Assembly (NCBI RefSeq): GCF_031143425.1
Contig: NC_090439.1
Span: 642,693,465-642,757,464, forward strand
Direction: 5' to 3'
DNA length: 64,000 nucleotides
Origin: Pleurodeles waltl
Taxonomy: Eukaryota; Chordata; Amphibia; Caudata; Salamandridae
Shown: piece after piece, positions 23,401 to 35,032 of the stretch
How the letters are laid out: each line of letters begins with the position of its first letter
Position numbering within the stretch: position 1 is the first letter of the stretch
The notes under the pieces: generated by a model
Seen by the model: the letters and a program-made list of their open reading frames with translations, nothing else
What the model was told of the DNA's origin: nothing
Databases searched by the model: none
Position numbers and translations under genes: made by a program

Positions 23401-24077
23401 ATTTACGACAAAAGTGTAAGTTACATGTTTCCCCCTCCAGAGTAATGCAGTTATTATTGTTTGGGTGGGTTACGTCCCTGACTAAGTCCCTCCCCATATG
23501 ACGCCTCTTACTCCTCATACCTTTTAGTAGTAAGTCTGCCCATTTTCCCACCCTCTCCCATGTTCCCTCCTACATTCACTACTAAAATCTATGCTTACTT
23601 ATGCAGAGACTGCAATCAGAGTGAAGAACTCACCACATGAAAGTATAGACAAAACTTACATTATGTTTTATATTTTGTAGTATGTTTCGTAATACTACAA
23701 AACGTACTGCAAAATGCAGTTTGAGAATCAGGCAGAGTGTCCAATTTAAATCTTCTAAAAATACAGCTCTCCATTTCTGAGATCTTGTCACATAATTATT
23801 GGCAAATGTTTACTTGTACTTCAGTGTAATCCTTACAAAAGATTCTGAGATCCTTTCAAGATGATATCTCGTATTCATTCAAAATGGACTTGAATTGTTG
23901 TTTCAAGGTGTAATGGTCAAATAAGCAGAAAGTAAACTTAGGGCCAGATTCATGAAAAAGTTGCGCAGCACTGCAATTCATCTTCCTGCACTACAATGTG
24001 TCACTTGGAAACAGCAGAAATGTGCCTTGGTTGCGTGCAGGCACTAAAACAGTCCTGGGAGGCTTTTTGCTCTATGT
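23401..24077. other. No gene; partial MITE at 23,941-24,077
   Basis: Nothing recognisable up to 23,940. At 23,941 the text GGGCCAGATTCATG follows TTA, like the left end of a Harbinger-type MITE. No matching right end appears before the ERV-B LTR starts at about 24,078, so the MITE and the U5 end of that LTR are both truncated at the junction. Confidence 0.4.
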
Positions 24078-25199
24078 GTGCTACAATTTATTCAACAGAT
24101 TAACAATATTGTAATTATCATTCAGTTTTTTAGGAGTCAAGAATGAGATTGTTGGTATAGTTTTAAATATTTTTCTAGTGAAATTCTTCACTAGCATATC
24201 ATAAGATTTTCAATACAAATACAGAACAAAGCATGAATCACATTCCGTAAAATTATCCCTAGTCTAAGCCAAAGTGCAAAGAAGTATTGCCAGAACCCAT
24301 AAGGTGTTCAAGGGTCACGAAGTGAAAGCATAAAACCTGTAATAGAACTTCCCATAAAGAGAGGTTCAAGAACTCAGAGTAGAATACAGGATAGAGTCTC
24401 AGAAAAGCATAAATGTAAGAATAAAATCAAAAGTATTTCCCAGAATGTATATGAGAAACATCATCAAAGAGTCCTAGAATGTATCTGATTCTAAGTACTC
24501 TCAAGAAAGTATGCGAAAGGGACTCTCATATGGCCTAGGAAAAGCCTTCTCTAGTCTAGGAACACGCATTTATACATTTTCAGGATGCAACATTCTGCAC
24601 ATCTCGTGAAGATAGCACCTGGTCTCAATCAATAAGAGGATGACATCTCATAATATATCTGATAATAAGACAGCTTCTGCTAATTTAGCAAGTTTTAAAA
24701 AGAAAGCCCTAAACACAAGATACACGTAAATGTAGCTCCTAAAACAATTATCAATTTGGTTTCATGCTTTCAGCACTTCTACAGTGCAAAACAAGTCAAG
24801 GTTAGTACAACTAATAACTCTATGAGATCACTCCAGTTCTCATATGCTTCTGGTGACAGGCTCTTTTCATAAAGAAACAACTTTATAAGAGTAAGCTAAC
24901 ATTTCAATACATTATTCATTTTGATGCAGGTCAAATGGGAAAGCAAGCTAAATCCCCACACAATCACCATCCATACTGTTCAAGAATGCATTTCCATTAT
25001 GAAAAGATATACAGTTATGACCATGACACAGGTCAGAACAAAACAAAGAAGTTTGGAAAGAAAGAGAAAAATAAATACACATCTTCATACAAAAAACCTC
25101 TGTGTGCAAAGCCACATTTTAAACACCATTAGTTGAGGCCTACCTGACACATCATACTGATTAATTATGATAATTTTGAATTAGTAAAACGTTTTCACA
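24078..25199 (-). repeat. ERV-B 3' LTR
   Basis: Aligns with 33,730-35,032 (for example TTGTAATTATCATTCA, GATTTTCAATACAAATACAG and CACATTTTAAACACCATTAG blocks). The U3 end is TTCACA at 25,199, next to a pyrimidine-rich stretch (polypurine on -). The U5 end is truncated where it meets a MITE fragment. Confidence 0.7.
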
Positions 25200-26710
25200 A
25201 CCTCCCTGTATGATGGTTTAAAACTATTATACATTTTCATTCACCGATGAATTCAATGTCCGTTCTCATTCTCAGTTTAGTCTTTTTTCTTTCTTTTCAA
25301 GATTTCCCTTTCTTTTAGCCCAGTATATTCCTTAATAATGCAGTCACTTAATTCTAAATCTTCTTCATTCTTTTACTCATGCACCTTTATAGCTTAATAG
25401 ACTGCTAATGTAGACAGGAAACAAACTATTACTGTCAATACATGTACTAATTTATTTGAACACTCTACAACCTTCTTAGTCTCACCAGGGATGTAATTAC
25501 AACAATTCTCTATTTAAAGCATCTTGCAGACTCCGTCCTTCTCTGCAAGTAAAATGTCTAAAGCATTGAACTAATCGCTACTAGATCCGAGTTTCTAACT
25601 AGTAAAGTACCAGATGTACTGGTTGCCAGCTATTCCACTGCTGTTGAAAGCATTCTAATCTTTTTCATCATTTAGCATTACCCCTACTGTTGGTATGATA
25701 GCACCAAATATGTCTCCCACTAATTGTGTTCCTTCATTCAGACTGTGTGAGTATCATTGTGCAGACATTAGTTTCAGTGTGTCTAAGCTCTGAATATGGT
25801 ACATTTTTGGAAAAAGCAAACCCAAATGGCAGATTACCTCCCAGTTAGCTGGTAGCCTGAAAATAGCATTCTCTCCACCGATAAAATAAACTCCAGATAT
25901 AGTAGGATCATCTTCCTGCAATTGGTAATTCAAAAGCATGTTCACAGTTACTATTCCCTACAGGCCATTTTCTGCCTTGAATTTATCTTTTAAATACACA
26001 CACACACCTTTGTGTTTCTTTTCTAACTTTAATCTAGGAATAGGCAATTTATTTCTATACTCATCATTTTATCTCCATACACTGTTCAAAACTTTTTCAT
26101 TTTTGTTAGCAGTACATGCAAAATGTGTTCTCTGCTCCTCTAGCATCAAGATACAAACAAGCAAGTAAGGTTATTTTCATAATCCTTAGCAGTGTCTATA
26201 GCAAGAAAAGTTCTGAAATATTTCCAAACTGTCTCTATTTCTTTTGTCCTTGTGTGTAAATTCATGCTTTTCATTAATGGTACCTTTGAAAGAATCATGT
26301 GAAATTCGGAATAATAAAATTCAAAGTGTGGCTGCCTATATACTAAAGTAAGCAACATACTGCATGATGTGACTTTAGAGAGAGGAATGTGATGGTATGC
26401 CACCTCCTCATCAGACGACAAACGTAAGAGCGCACAGGTCATTCACATCAGTAGCTCGTGTATATTCTTGAACTAACTTAGAATAAATTGTAGTTGAATA
26501 GTCTTCTTTCACATAATCTGCAAATGAGGCTTTTTACTCATCCTCATCTACCTCAGATTTTGATGTCATGTTAGTGAATGTAGATATAGATTTCCCGGTC
26601 TCTGGTGTAAAGTGTATCTGTAACAATATTGCTACAGCCAATAACACTATTAGTAAAAATATAACACCTGGAAAAATCTGGCATTTGTTTCTAGTTAAAA
26701 TACACATTTA
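25200..26710 (-). pseudogene. env: ERV-B env relic
   Basis: Scattered frames match the ERV-C Env: an N-terminal hydrophobic segment (about 26,710-26,620), YHHIPLSKVTSCSMLL (about 26,390), YYSEFHMILSKVPL, SGVYFIGGENAIFRLP and GLLFPKMYHIQSLD (about 25,890-25,790), and a transmembrane-subunit block with VCKML followed by two adjacent cysteines (about 25,495-25,545). Stops and frameshifts break it at many places. The two adjacent cysteines matter because ERV-C has Cys-Gly at that position. The surface-subunit CXXC site is degraded here (CALL). Confidence 0.7.
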
Positions 26711-26974
26711 ATTAGAGTCCGGTTTTACAAAAGTGATGAGTGTAACAGCAAAGTCAATGTCTCTAAGGTTTTTCTTTAGAATTTGATTAAAGATTGAAGG
26801 ACTCCTAGTATACACTTGTGGGACTTGACACCATGCTAAAACTTTCTCTCAAAATACAAATAATAATATGAATTAGCTATCCTGGTGTAATTGAATCGAG
26901 ACAAAAGCCTGATAAAAATTCACGTCTGTGAACCATGCTGCTCTGCATGGAATTTAATAAAGAATGGTGGCGGG

Positions 26975-28535
26975 ATCCAATGTTATGTTACACAATTTAT
27001 AGAGCGCATGGCTACCCTCGGGTTTCCCAGCGCTACTAAACCCTAACCACAGAGGGGAAGAGAGTGATACGCAACAAGAAAGGAATAAAAACAACTGGTC
27101 CTAGAATATCCAAGTTTTCAAGGCCTTTCAAAATTCCAGTTCTTGCTCCATCAGCCGAAGATTAAGAGGCAGCGAGTTCCACAATTTGGCCCCTAAAAAC
27201 ATCAGAGAGGACCCACCCCATCTTGCTTTCTTTATTTTCGGTACAGTTACTAAAGCAAGAGTAGTGGATCTCAAATCTCTATTCGGCCTATAAAAAGTGG
27301 CCAAGTTCCTAAGGAGCATAGGTCCTCTATCATGCAAAGACCTGTGGATATGACATAGAGCCTTAAATTTGATCCGCTGTACAACAGGCAACCAGTGCAA
27401 GGAGGCCAATCCAGCTTTCACAGAAGAACTTCTTGGGATGTTCAGTAGTAAACGAGCCGCAGCATTTTGAACTCTTTGTAATTTCTTTTTAACATATACT
27501 GGGCAACCTGGAAAGAGGCCATTCCCGTAGTCTAGCCTTGAAAGAATAACAGCTTGCACAATGAGTCTTCTAGCCAGTGCTGGAAGAATAACAAAAATCT
27601 TCCTAAGAAGTCTCAGTAAGGCAAAGCAAGTAGTAGATATGTTCGTAGCCTGCAGGTCTAGGGTCAGAAGGGGATCCAGACTGATCCCCAGGCTCTTCAC
27701 ATGTTTTTTTGGGAGGAGGGAACTCACTAAGTGCCGAAGGACATGTGCGAGAAATGCCAGGCTTTGGTTCAGGGCCCAGTATCATGGCTTCCGTCTTCTC
27801 CTCATTTAGTTGCAATTTACTCTGAGTCATCCAGCTTGAGACCTCTTGCATACATGTAAGGAAAGCGGCTCCTTCTGAGGTCTCATTAGCAGAAAAGGAA
27901 ACCACCAGTTGAGTGTCATCAGCATAGGACACTAATGCTAACCCAAATGATTCCACCAAAGAGGCCAAGGGAGCCATATAAATGTTAAACAGTGTCGGAC
28001 TAAGGGCAGAGCCCTGAGGTACACCACACCTGCACTGTAGTTTGTTTGATAGGAACGATCGATCTAGGACCTGAAAGGACCTGTCCTGTAGGAAGGAAGT
28101 AAACCAGGCAAGTGCCTGTTCCTTAATTCCGAGGTCCCTCATTCTCTGGATCAATACCTGGTGGTCTACTGTGTCAAAAGCTGCGCTCAAGTCCAGCATA
28201 ATAATCACTGTGGTGAGACCCTGGTTAACCCGCTTTCTAGCCTCTTCCGTAACTGCAATTAATGCAGTTTCCGTGCTGTGACCAGTTCTAAAACCCATCT
28301 GAGTGGGATGGAGCAACCTATTCTCTTCTAAAAAGGTAGAAAGTTGCCAATAGATGTATTTATCCAAAATTTTAGCAGGGGAGGGCAAAATAGAGATGGG
28401 TCTAAAATTCTTCAACACTGTCGGGTCAACAGAAGGTTTTTTTAATAGCGGTTTCACTATAGCATGCTTCCAAGAGCTATGTACTACTCCTTTAGAAAGA
28501 GAATCATTAAGTAAATTAAGGACAACATAGGTTTA
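26975..28535 (-). mobile_element. CR1/L2-like LINE inserted in ERV-B RT
   Basis: A 5'-truncated non-LTR retrotransposon on -, flanked on both sides by ERV-B RT sequence. Its RT frames are listed separately. The 3' end near 26,975-27,020 reads, on -, GCGCTCTATAAATTGTG. About 35 bp of ERV-B appear to be missing at the insertion point relative to ERV-C, so a target-site deletion is more likely than a clean duplication. The exact ends are approximate. Confidence 0.7.
27128..28457 (-). pseudogene. CR1/L2-like LINE reverse transcriptase, frameshifted
   Basis: Frame 1 (27,603-28,457, 284 codons) holds NFRPISILPSPAKILDKYI, GFRTGHSTETALIAV, LDLSAAFDTVDHQVL (catalytic Asp), GVPQGSALSPTLFNIYM and the SYADDTQLVVSF catalytic box, then the thumb. 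Frame 2 (27,128-27,727, 199 codons) continues with KSLGISLDPLLTL, AVILSRLDYGNGL, a LLLNIPR block, LHWLPVVQRIKFKALC and the C-terminal LGAKLWNSLPLNLR. The two frames overlap at about 27,603-27,727, so one frameshift separates them. The LHWLPV and LWNSLP blocks are typical of the Jockey-superfamily CR1/L2 group. The catalytic residues are intact, suggesting a fairly young insertion. Confidence 0.8.
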
Positions 28536-29079
28536 TAATATCATTCACCTTTCATAGATCTTGGACCATCCTAAACTTCCCATTAGACTGTTCTAATCCC
28601 AAAATCAGTGAGCTGCATGGACTCCTGATTATCTCTCTAAATATTCATTTTTGTAACATATCCTCAATTATTTGTATTATTCCTGCTACTATTTCTGAAT
28701 TCATGTGATATGGTTGTGTTCTTGGGAAGTGTAATTAACTGTAATTCGGACTGGTTCTACACTTTTAATTAGTCCAGTATCCTTTCCTGTGAAATCCCAT
28801 ACTTCTGGGTTTACAGACTCTTTTAAATCTGGGGATAATTATTCTACTCTTTTCATTTAGCCCTGCTAAATCTTGTCAAGCTAGTTTGAACGCAACATCC
28901 TCCTCATGAATCTGAAAGTTGACTCTATTTGGAGGACAATAAATTGTGCAGTGTAAGTTGCTCAACAGATCAAGTCTTAAAAGGTTTACGGGACTTGAGT
29001 CACGAGCAACAAACCGATGATTCGCCTCATAGGAGTCTATTTTTTCAGGGACTTCTTTTGAAACTGGATTGGTAATCTG

Positions 29080-32000
29080 CTAATTTGTAACACCTACAGC
29101 TTGGATCTTCTTTCCCAAGAGGGGTAGATCTGGAATTGACACTGTTCCAAAAATGGAATAGGTAGCTCCTTTGTCAATAAGGAATGACACTTGCTGGCCA
29201 TTTACATCACCTTCTACAAAAGGTCCACTCTGTCCTACCTCTAAGACTGCATCAAGCAAACAACCCACCTCCCCTCTCAGGCTCCGCCACTGTGATGTCT
29301 CTGAATCCAAGCTCTCGATATCAGGCATAGGAAACTGTTGAATCAAGTTCTGATTTTGAACTTGCAGTGCTTTTTTATTTCCCCAGGGCATCTGATTCTG
29401 ATTTAATTTAAGATTACCCATGTTCTGTTGTATCGTAGGAGCTTGTGGGACCAGCATCATTTGGACTTGGTTTTGCACTTGCATCTGCTGCACATAGCAT
29501 TTAGTTTCCTCCATGCATTTGATTATTGTTTATTCTGTTTGGATTGAGCCTACACACCTGCATCCATTGGCCCACCTGTTACAAAGATGACAAGGAGTCA
29601 ATTTCTTCGATGTTGCAACATCAACACCAGTACTCAATCAAAACTCCCTGACCTCTGCCCTGTGATGTAACCACATTTCCTTGAACACCTTGCATATTGT
29701 TTTGAAAACCAACATCTTGCACTGCACCACAATTGTTTCTGCAAACAAATGATTCTGAAAACCTCTCTGTCCCTGCTTTGTTTGAACAAGGCATAAACTT
29801 CTCTTTAAGCTTTCTCTGCTTCATTTCCTGTTCATCACTACAATACTTAGCATACTTCAGAGTCTCACTCAATGACTTTGTTTGTCAACAAATCACATTC
29901 TGCCGCATGTGCTAATTTCGGGTCTCAACCCAAGCACAAACTGTGCAATAAAAAATCCCATCTCATTCTGCTCAAGATGCATTTGAACTGAACGCTGCAG
30001 AAATGCTTTCAACAATCTATTGTATTATTCATGCACAGATTCCTTCACCTCTTGCTGAATGCCGTTTAGCCTAACATAATCCAAATCCTTTGGATGAACT
30101 TTGACTTTCAGGAAAGTAATCACCCCATTCTATTTCTCCATCACAGTTGATAGTGCATCAGTATGTGACTCTTTTGGTGGTTCTGTATCTGCCCAATGAA
30201 CAGCATTTTTACACTCAGACCACAAATAATTTGGGACCACAATATCAAATAATGCTTTCAAATCAATCCACAATACCTTTGATATCCTAACAAACCTTTC
30301 AACTTGTGTGTACCGCAGCATGGGATTTTCTGGCAACTTAGGAAAATTGTTTGTAATTGATGTATGGTCGCCCCTGCTCCAAGGTACATGAACATCTGGC
30401 ATTTCTCTAGCTTGTTCATCATCTGAGCTCTCTGAGAGTTACTTTTCCTCTAATTCAGTCACCTCTTCTGATTTCTTTTTCTTTTCATAATTCTTTGCCC
30501 ATTTACTTTTTAATTTTTCAAAATCACCCTATCTGCATTTGCATTTCACCAACTCAAAAATGTGTAAGCACATTCCTGAGGAACGCATAATTGCAATTGA
30601 TTCATCATCTACCTGTGTCCTAAAACTTTTCTACATTGGACCTCTTCTTGAACTATGACGTCATATTTATTTGCCAATTCAGTTAATCTATCATGTATAG
30701 TTGCAGCTTGTCTTGCAATTTCTTTGCACAAATTCACTATTTTTCTTAATACTGATTTCCATGTTCCAGATCCAAACATCCGTTAATTATTTCTTGCCAT
30801 TCTACTTTTAGTTTTATAATATTTCATGTTTTTTGTCCCATTCATTGACTGGTACCTGGACTCTCTGCTCTTTCAATTTTGGATTTTTTTCTGACAGTCT
30901 CCTTAAGTTGTGGTGATAAAGGGCCAGATGTACGACCATTTTGTTTTGTGACTCGAAATTTGTGATTTTTTGCGAATCGCAAATTGCGAGTCACAAAACA
31001 AAATGTACACCACTGTCAACCACACTGTTCGTGATTCGCAAATGGGTCACAGGGGACCTACCTCATCAATATTCATGAGGCAGGTAGCAACTTGCGACTC
31101 ATTTGTAAATGCCAGCACTCACAGGGATGGTGGCCTGCTGGAGTCCGCAGACCATCATGTATGTGATCGCTTTGTCAATAAAGCAATTTTTTTAAAATGC
31201 TGCCTTTTTTCCTCAAAAGAAAACAGAATGCATTTAAAAAAACAAAAATGAAAAGTTACCTTTTTATTTTTTCAGAACAGATAGTGGTCTGGAGGACCAC
31301 TGCCCACTCTGAAATAATGTTGGGGACAACATTCACAAAGGGGGAAGTTGTTTTGAGACCACATTTACGGTCAGAAAACAATCATACATGGGCTCGCGAG
31401 TTGCAATTAGGAAGGTACACCTTTGGAACTCCCCTTCCTAATTGTGAGTCGCAATCCCTATTTTGTGAGTCGGTAACAAGATACCGACTCGCAAAATATG
31501 GATTGTACATCCAACAAGGCCATTTTACAGTCGTGAAAGGCGATTTTCACATTTTGCGACCACACAATTGCATCATATATCTGGCCCACAGTTCCACCTT
31601 CAAACAAGTTTGACCCACCTACCATTCGTTGTGCCATAAAGACAATTCTCCCTCCTTCCCCAAGTTCCTGAATAGTCTGTGGTGGTGTTCATACAGCAAT
31701 TTGAGAGTTCTGAAAAGTCCAAATAAATCCGGTTACTGTTGCTCTTTCAGCAACTCCTTGAGCTATTACATTTGTGACCATAGAAGGGCACACCTCTACC
31801 GGTTGTGCTGTTCTAACTCCAGCAAGGGGTGCTGGTACAGTCACAGTGGATGCAGTCACATTGGCAGGCACTACTGCTTTTAAAGGATCAACTCAAACAG
31901 ACATATTATTTGGGATAACAGATTGTACAGCAGGCTGCAACATAACAGGTTGCACTACAGCTGGTTGAATTACAACAGACTGTGTTGTTGGTAATGTCTC

Positions 32001-32640
32001 TTAATTTGATATGCGTTTGGATCAATAGGAGCAGTACCAGCTGCCCAGCTGTTCTCCCATCAGTGCCCTACCCAGCTACATCCATTTCAGGACCGACATA
32101 AGGTGGTGAGCGTGCAGACAGTTCATCTATGATATCATCACCAGAATTGGTATCAGTAACTGTATTTAATCTTTTGTTTCTTTTTCATTTTACCTTTATG
32201 TATTTTAGGTTTTTCTGACTGTTCGTTCTTTTCGTTTGCAATTGCAATGGTCTAGCTTCCTCTACTATATTTGTCTCCATCTCTGTTGTTAATCATCCCA
32301 AATCACAACTGTATAATTTCTCATTGCCCTTTTTGTTAGTCTCTGATACTTTTCTCTATCTCCTATGCACTTAAATTGTGTAGGTCTTGGATGAGGCTTC
32401 CTTTCACAAAGTCTCTGGTAATCTGTCAATAATTCTCAAATTAAATGTACCCCATCTAGGAAAATTCAGTGGACCCTCTTTCTCGGTGATCTTGCACCAT
32501 TGACGAAGCCATCCAAATATGTGTAACCCTTCCTCAATCATCAAAGGATAAGCTGGTGTACCCTCAGGAGGTGCCTCTTCACCTTCCCTGAACAGGAATA
32601 ATCATATCACCACTCATTAAACCTCTAATAGCTTTGAAAA
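29080..32640 (-). pseudogene. gag: ERV-B gag relic
   Basis: From 3' to 5' on -: an M/Q/N-rich linker joined to protease (29,080-29,514), a capsid C-terminal block (SETLKYAKYCSDEQEMKQRK, about 29,870), a capsid block with DVHVPWSRGDHTSITNNFPK (about 30,395), an insertion of a MITE, a Pro/Thr/Val-rich middle region (about 31,640-32,090), a degraded PPPY-like site (SPPY, about 32,095) and a matrix block matching ERV-C (APPEGTPAYPLMIEEG, about 32,530-32,580). Frames are short and broken. The order is that of ERV-C. Confidence 0.7.
30921..31587. mobile_element. MITE in ERV-B gag, 667 bp
   Basis: Ends GGGCCAGATGTACGACC and, in reverse complement, GGGCCAGATATATGATG form imperfect inverted repeats. 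Subterminal palindromes include TTTTGTTTTGTGACTCG paired with CGAGTCACAAAACAAAA (about 30,941-31,004). ERV-B gag text stops and resumes at its edges. The target duplication is degraded. GGGCC ends link it to the Harbinger-like MITEs elsewhere in the window. Confidence 0.65.
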
Positions 32641-33578
32641 ATGTAATGATTTCTAATTCAATTCAACAAAGCAAACAAATGAAATACACATTTAAAAAAT
32701 TGTATTTCTGTTCCATAATCTCAAATTTCAGCAAGCCCATCTTCCAATCCCAGCATGGCTCAGTGTACCAACAACCAATCAGTATGCGATTCTCTACACA
32801 GCTCAACCAATCTCAGTGCACCATTTGACACCAACAGACCAACACCAGCACGGAACAATATGACACAATAACTCGCTCCTTGCAGCAGCTCACCCTTCTT
32901 TACAATTTTTCGTATCTTCACATAAGCATTGATTCTACTAAACTAAGCAGCACAAAATAACAATCTTTATCTGCCTCTTCTAAAGAAAACTAAAGGAAAT
33001 TTTCAACAACTGTAATTTTTAGGTTTTTACACCTTCTGACTTTTTCAATCAAAAAGACTTTTGTCCTACACCGATGAAGTCTCGACAAGCACAAAATCAC
33101 CTGATTAATGCAGTGTCAACTTTGCACATCAGGTTCCACCACACATTAATGCATTCACAACCATTTATTACTGTGTCTATCTTAAAGGTGCCATTGAAGA
33201 TGTCTCACTACCTGCACCACAACTCAATGACAGACAAGAATACCATAAAACAACTCTCATTTATCTATCACGGGTTCTTTGACTACTTCTTAGCACTACA
33301 ACCTCTTTATCTCTTCTGCAAAAGTGCAAAAGCATTATCAGTTCATAAATTCATAAACACAATTTCATAAGCTTTGATAATACTTTCAATAGGCACACTT
33401 CACAATACAGATCGTCTCAACAAAACAACAATGATCAGTAATCAGCAGTCAGTTGTGACGCATCACCCTATTCATACTCACACCTCAAACATGCATAGCC
33501 TCTTTGGGCATTGGACGTGGGCATTTATCTATCTCTGGGCACTTTTTTATTTTTGCAGCTCTTTCTGTCTCTCATCTA

Positions 33579-33597
33579 AAACCGTCCTCTGCTACCA
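33579..33597 (-). promoter_or_regulatory. ERV-B primer-binding site (tRNA-iMet type)
   Basis: On - it reads TGGTAGCAGAGGACGGTTT, identical over these 19 bases to the ERV-C site and complementary to the 3' end of initiator-methionine tRNA with one mismatch. It lies 4 bp from the LTR end at 33,602. Confidence 0.8.
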
Positions 33598-33601
33598 TCT
33601 T

Positions 33602-35032
33602 TGGTGGAGTGGAGACTATTGGGAACTCCACTAGTTACAGGATTAAAGTACTTTCAAACATGACATTCCCGCACCCCATAGAGCCCAAGAGGTAGGACCT
33701 TGGAAGTGAGAAAAAATTAAATAGTGCTTCAATTTACTCAATAGATTATCATTATTGTAATTATCATTCAATTTTGTAGGAGTCAATAATGAGATCGATT
33801 GTTATATTTTCAGAAAATTTTAATTGTTTTAGTAGTTATATTCTTTATTAGTATATCATAAGATTTTCAATGCAAATACAGCACAAAGCATGAACCATGT
33901 TCAATAAAATAATCCCTTTTCCAAGCAAGGAATATTGGCAGAACCCGTAAAGAGTTCAAGGTTCGAGACGTGAAAACATAAAAGCTGTAATAGAACTTTC
34001 CATAAAGAGATGTTCAAGAACGACATACAGTTTCAGAACAGCACACACATAAGATTAAAAGTAAAATCAAAAGTAGTTCCTACAATGAGTCTGAGAAACA
34101 TCAGCAAAGAGATATAGGGCCTGATTTAGAACTTGCCAGATGGAATACTCTGTCACAAACGTGAAGCTATCCTGTCCGCTGTATTAGGATCCCCATAGGA
34201 CATAATGGGATCATAATATTTTGGACAGGATATCAGTCACATTTGTGACAGAGTTTTCCCCTTCATCAAGTTCTAAATCAGGCTCTTAGTTAAAATATAT
34301 CTGGGTCAAAGTGCTATCAAGAAAGTCTATGAAAGGGACTCTCAAGCGGTCTAGGAAAAGCCTTCTCTAGACTAGGAGCACGCATTTGTACATTTTAAAA
34401 AATCAACACTTTGCAAGTCTCTTGAAGATAGCTCCTGGTCTCAACCAATAGGAAGATGATGTCTTCTTGTAAATAGGACAGCATCAGTTGATTTAGCAAG
34501 TTTAACAAAGAACTTCTTAAACACAAGTTACATCTAACCGCAACTTGTAACAGGATTATCAATTTGGTTTCATGCTTTAAGTGCTATAAGACAAAACAAG
34601 TCAAAGCAAGTACAACACATAACTCTGTGAGATCACTCCTGTTCTCATGAGTTTCTGTTGATAGGAGCCGTCCATGAATAAACAACTTTACAAGATTAAG
34701 CTAACATTTCAATGCATTATTAATTTTCATGAGGGTCAAATGGGAAAGCAAGCTATATCCCAACACAATCCCTATCCATACTGTTGTTTCTAGAATGCAT
34801 TTGCTCCATGAAAAGATATATACTTATGACCATGACGCAGTTCAGCCAAAACAAAGAAGATAGGAAAGAAAGAGAAAAATTCATTTTTCAGTGTTTTAAG
34901 CTAAATACACGTCCTCTTGAAAAAAGAACTCTCTGTGTGCCAAGCCACATTTTAAACACCATTAGTTGAGGCCTACATGACATATCCTATTGATTAATTA
35001 TGAAAATGTTTAATTATTACACCACTTTCACA
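33602..35032 (-). repeat. ERV-B 5' LTR
   Basis: U5 end (TG on +) at 33,602 beside the primer site; U3 end TTCACA at 35,032. On - an ACTAATAAAG polyadenylation-type signal lies near 33,845. A 169 bp MITE lies inside at 34,117-34,285. The sequence aligns with the 3' LTR at 24,078-25,199 with many substitutions and small indels. Confidence 0.72.
34117..34285. mobile_element. Short palindromic MITE, 169 bp
   Basis: The left end GGGCCTGATTTAGAACTTG and the reverse complement of the right end (GAGCCTGATTTAGAACTTG) match, giving inverted repeats of about 19 bp. Flanks are ATA (34,114-34,116) and TTA (34,286-34,288), consistent with a decayed TTA target duplication. The inner part is also palindromic (ACTCTGTCACAAACGTGA against TCACATTTGTGACAGAGT). 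It is absent from the paired ERV-B LTR, so it inserted after the provirus. Confidence 0.8.

Larger units (their letters stand above)
26740..29300 (-). pseudogene. pol: ERV-B protease and RT relic, split by a LINE
   Basis: RT text matching ERV-C 48,470-48,660 lies at 26,760-26,965, and text matching ERV-C 48,690-49,000 lies at 28,540-28,850, on either side of an inserted LINE. Protease follows upstream (about 28,880-29,300) with FLIDKGATYS at the active-site position, where the expected DTG now reads DKG. The part encoding the RT catalytic YIDD motif and everything after it is absent at the left edge, deleted up to env. Confidence 0.7.
24078..35032 (-). mobile_element. ERV-B: old provirus of the same family
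   Basis: Reading on -, a 5' LTR (33,602-35,032), a tRNA-iMet primer site (33,579-33,597), gag, protease, part of RT, env relics and a 3' LTR (24,078-25,199). The protein text matches ERV-C in order. About 3.4 kb of pol (from the RT catalytic site through integrase and the tail) is missing between env and RT near 26,750. Later insertions are a CR1/L2-like LINE in RT (about 26,975-28,535), a MITE in gag (30,921-31,587) and a MITE in the 5' LTR (34,117-34,285). LTR divergence is clearly higher than in ERV-A or ERV-C, so this is the oldest family member here. Confidence 0.78.
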
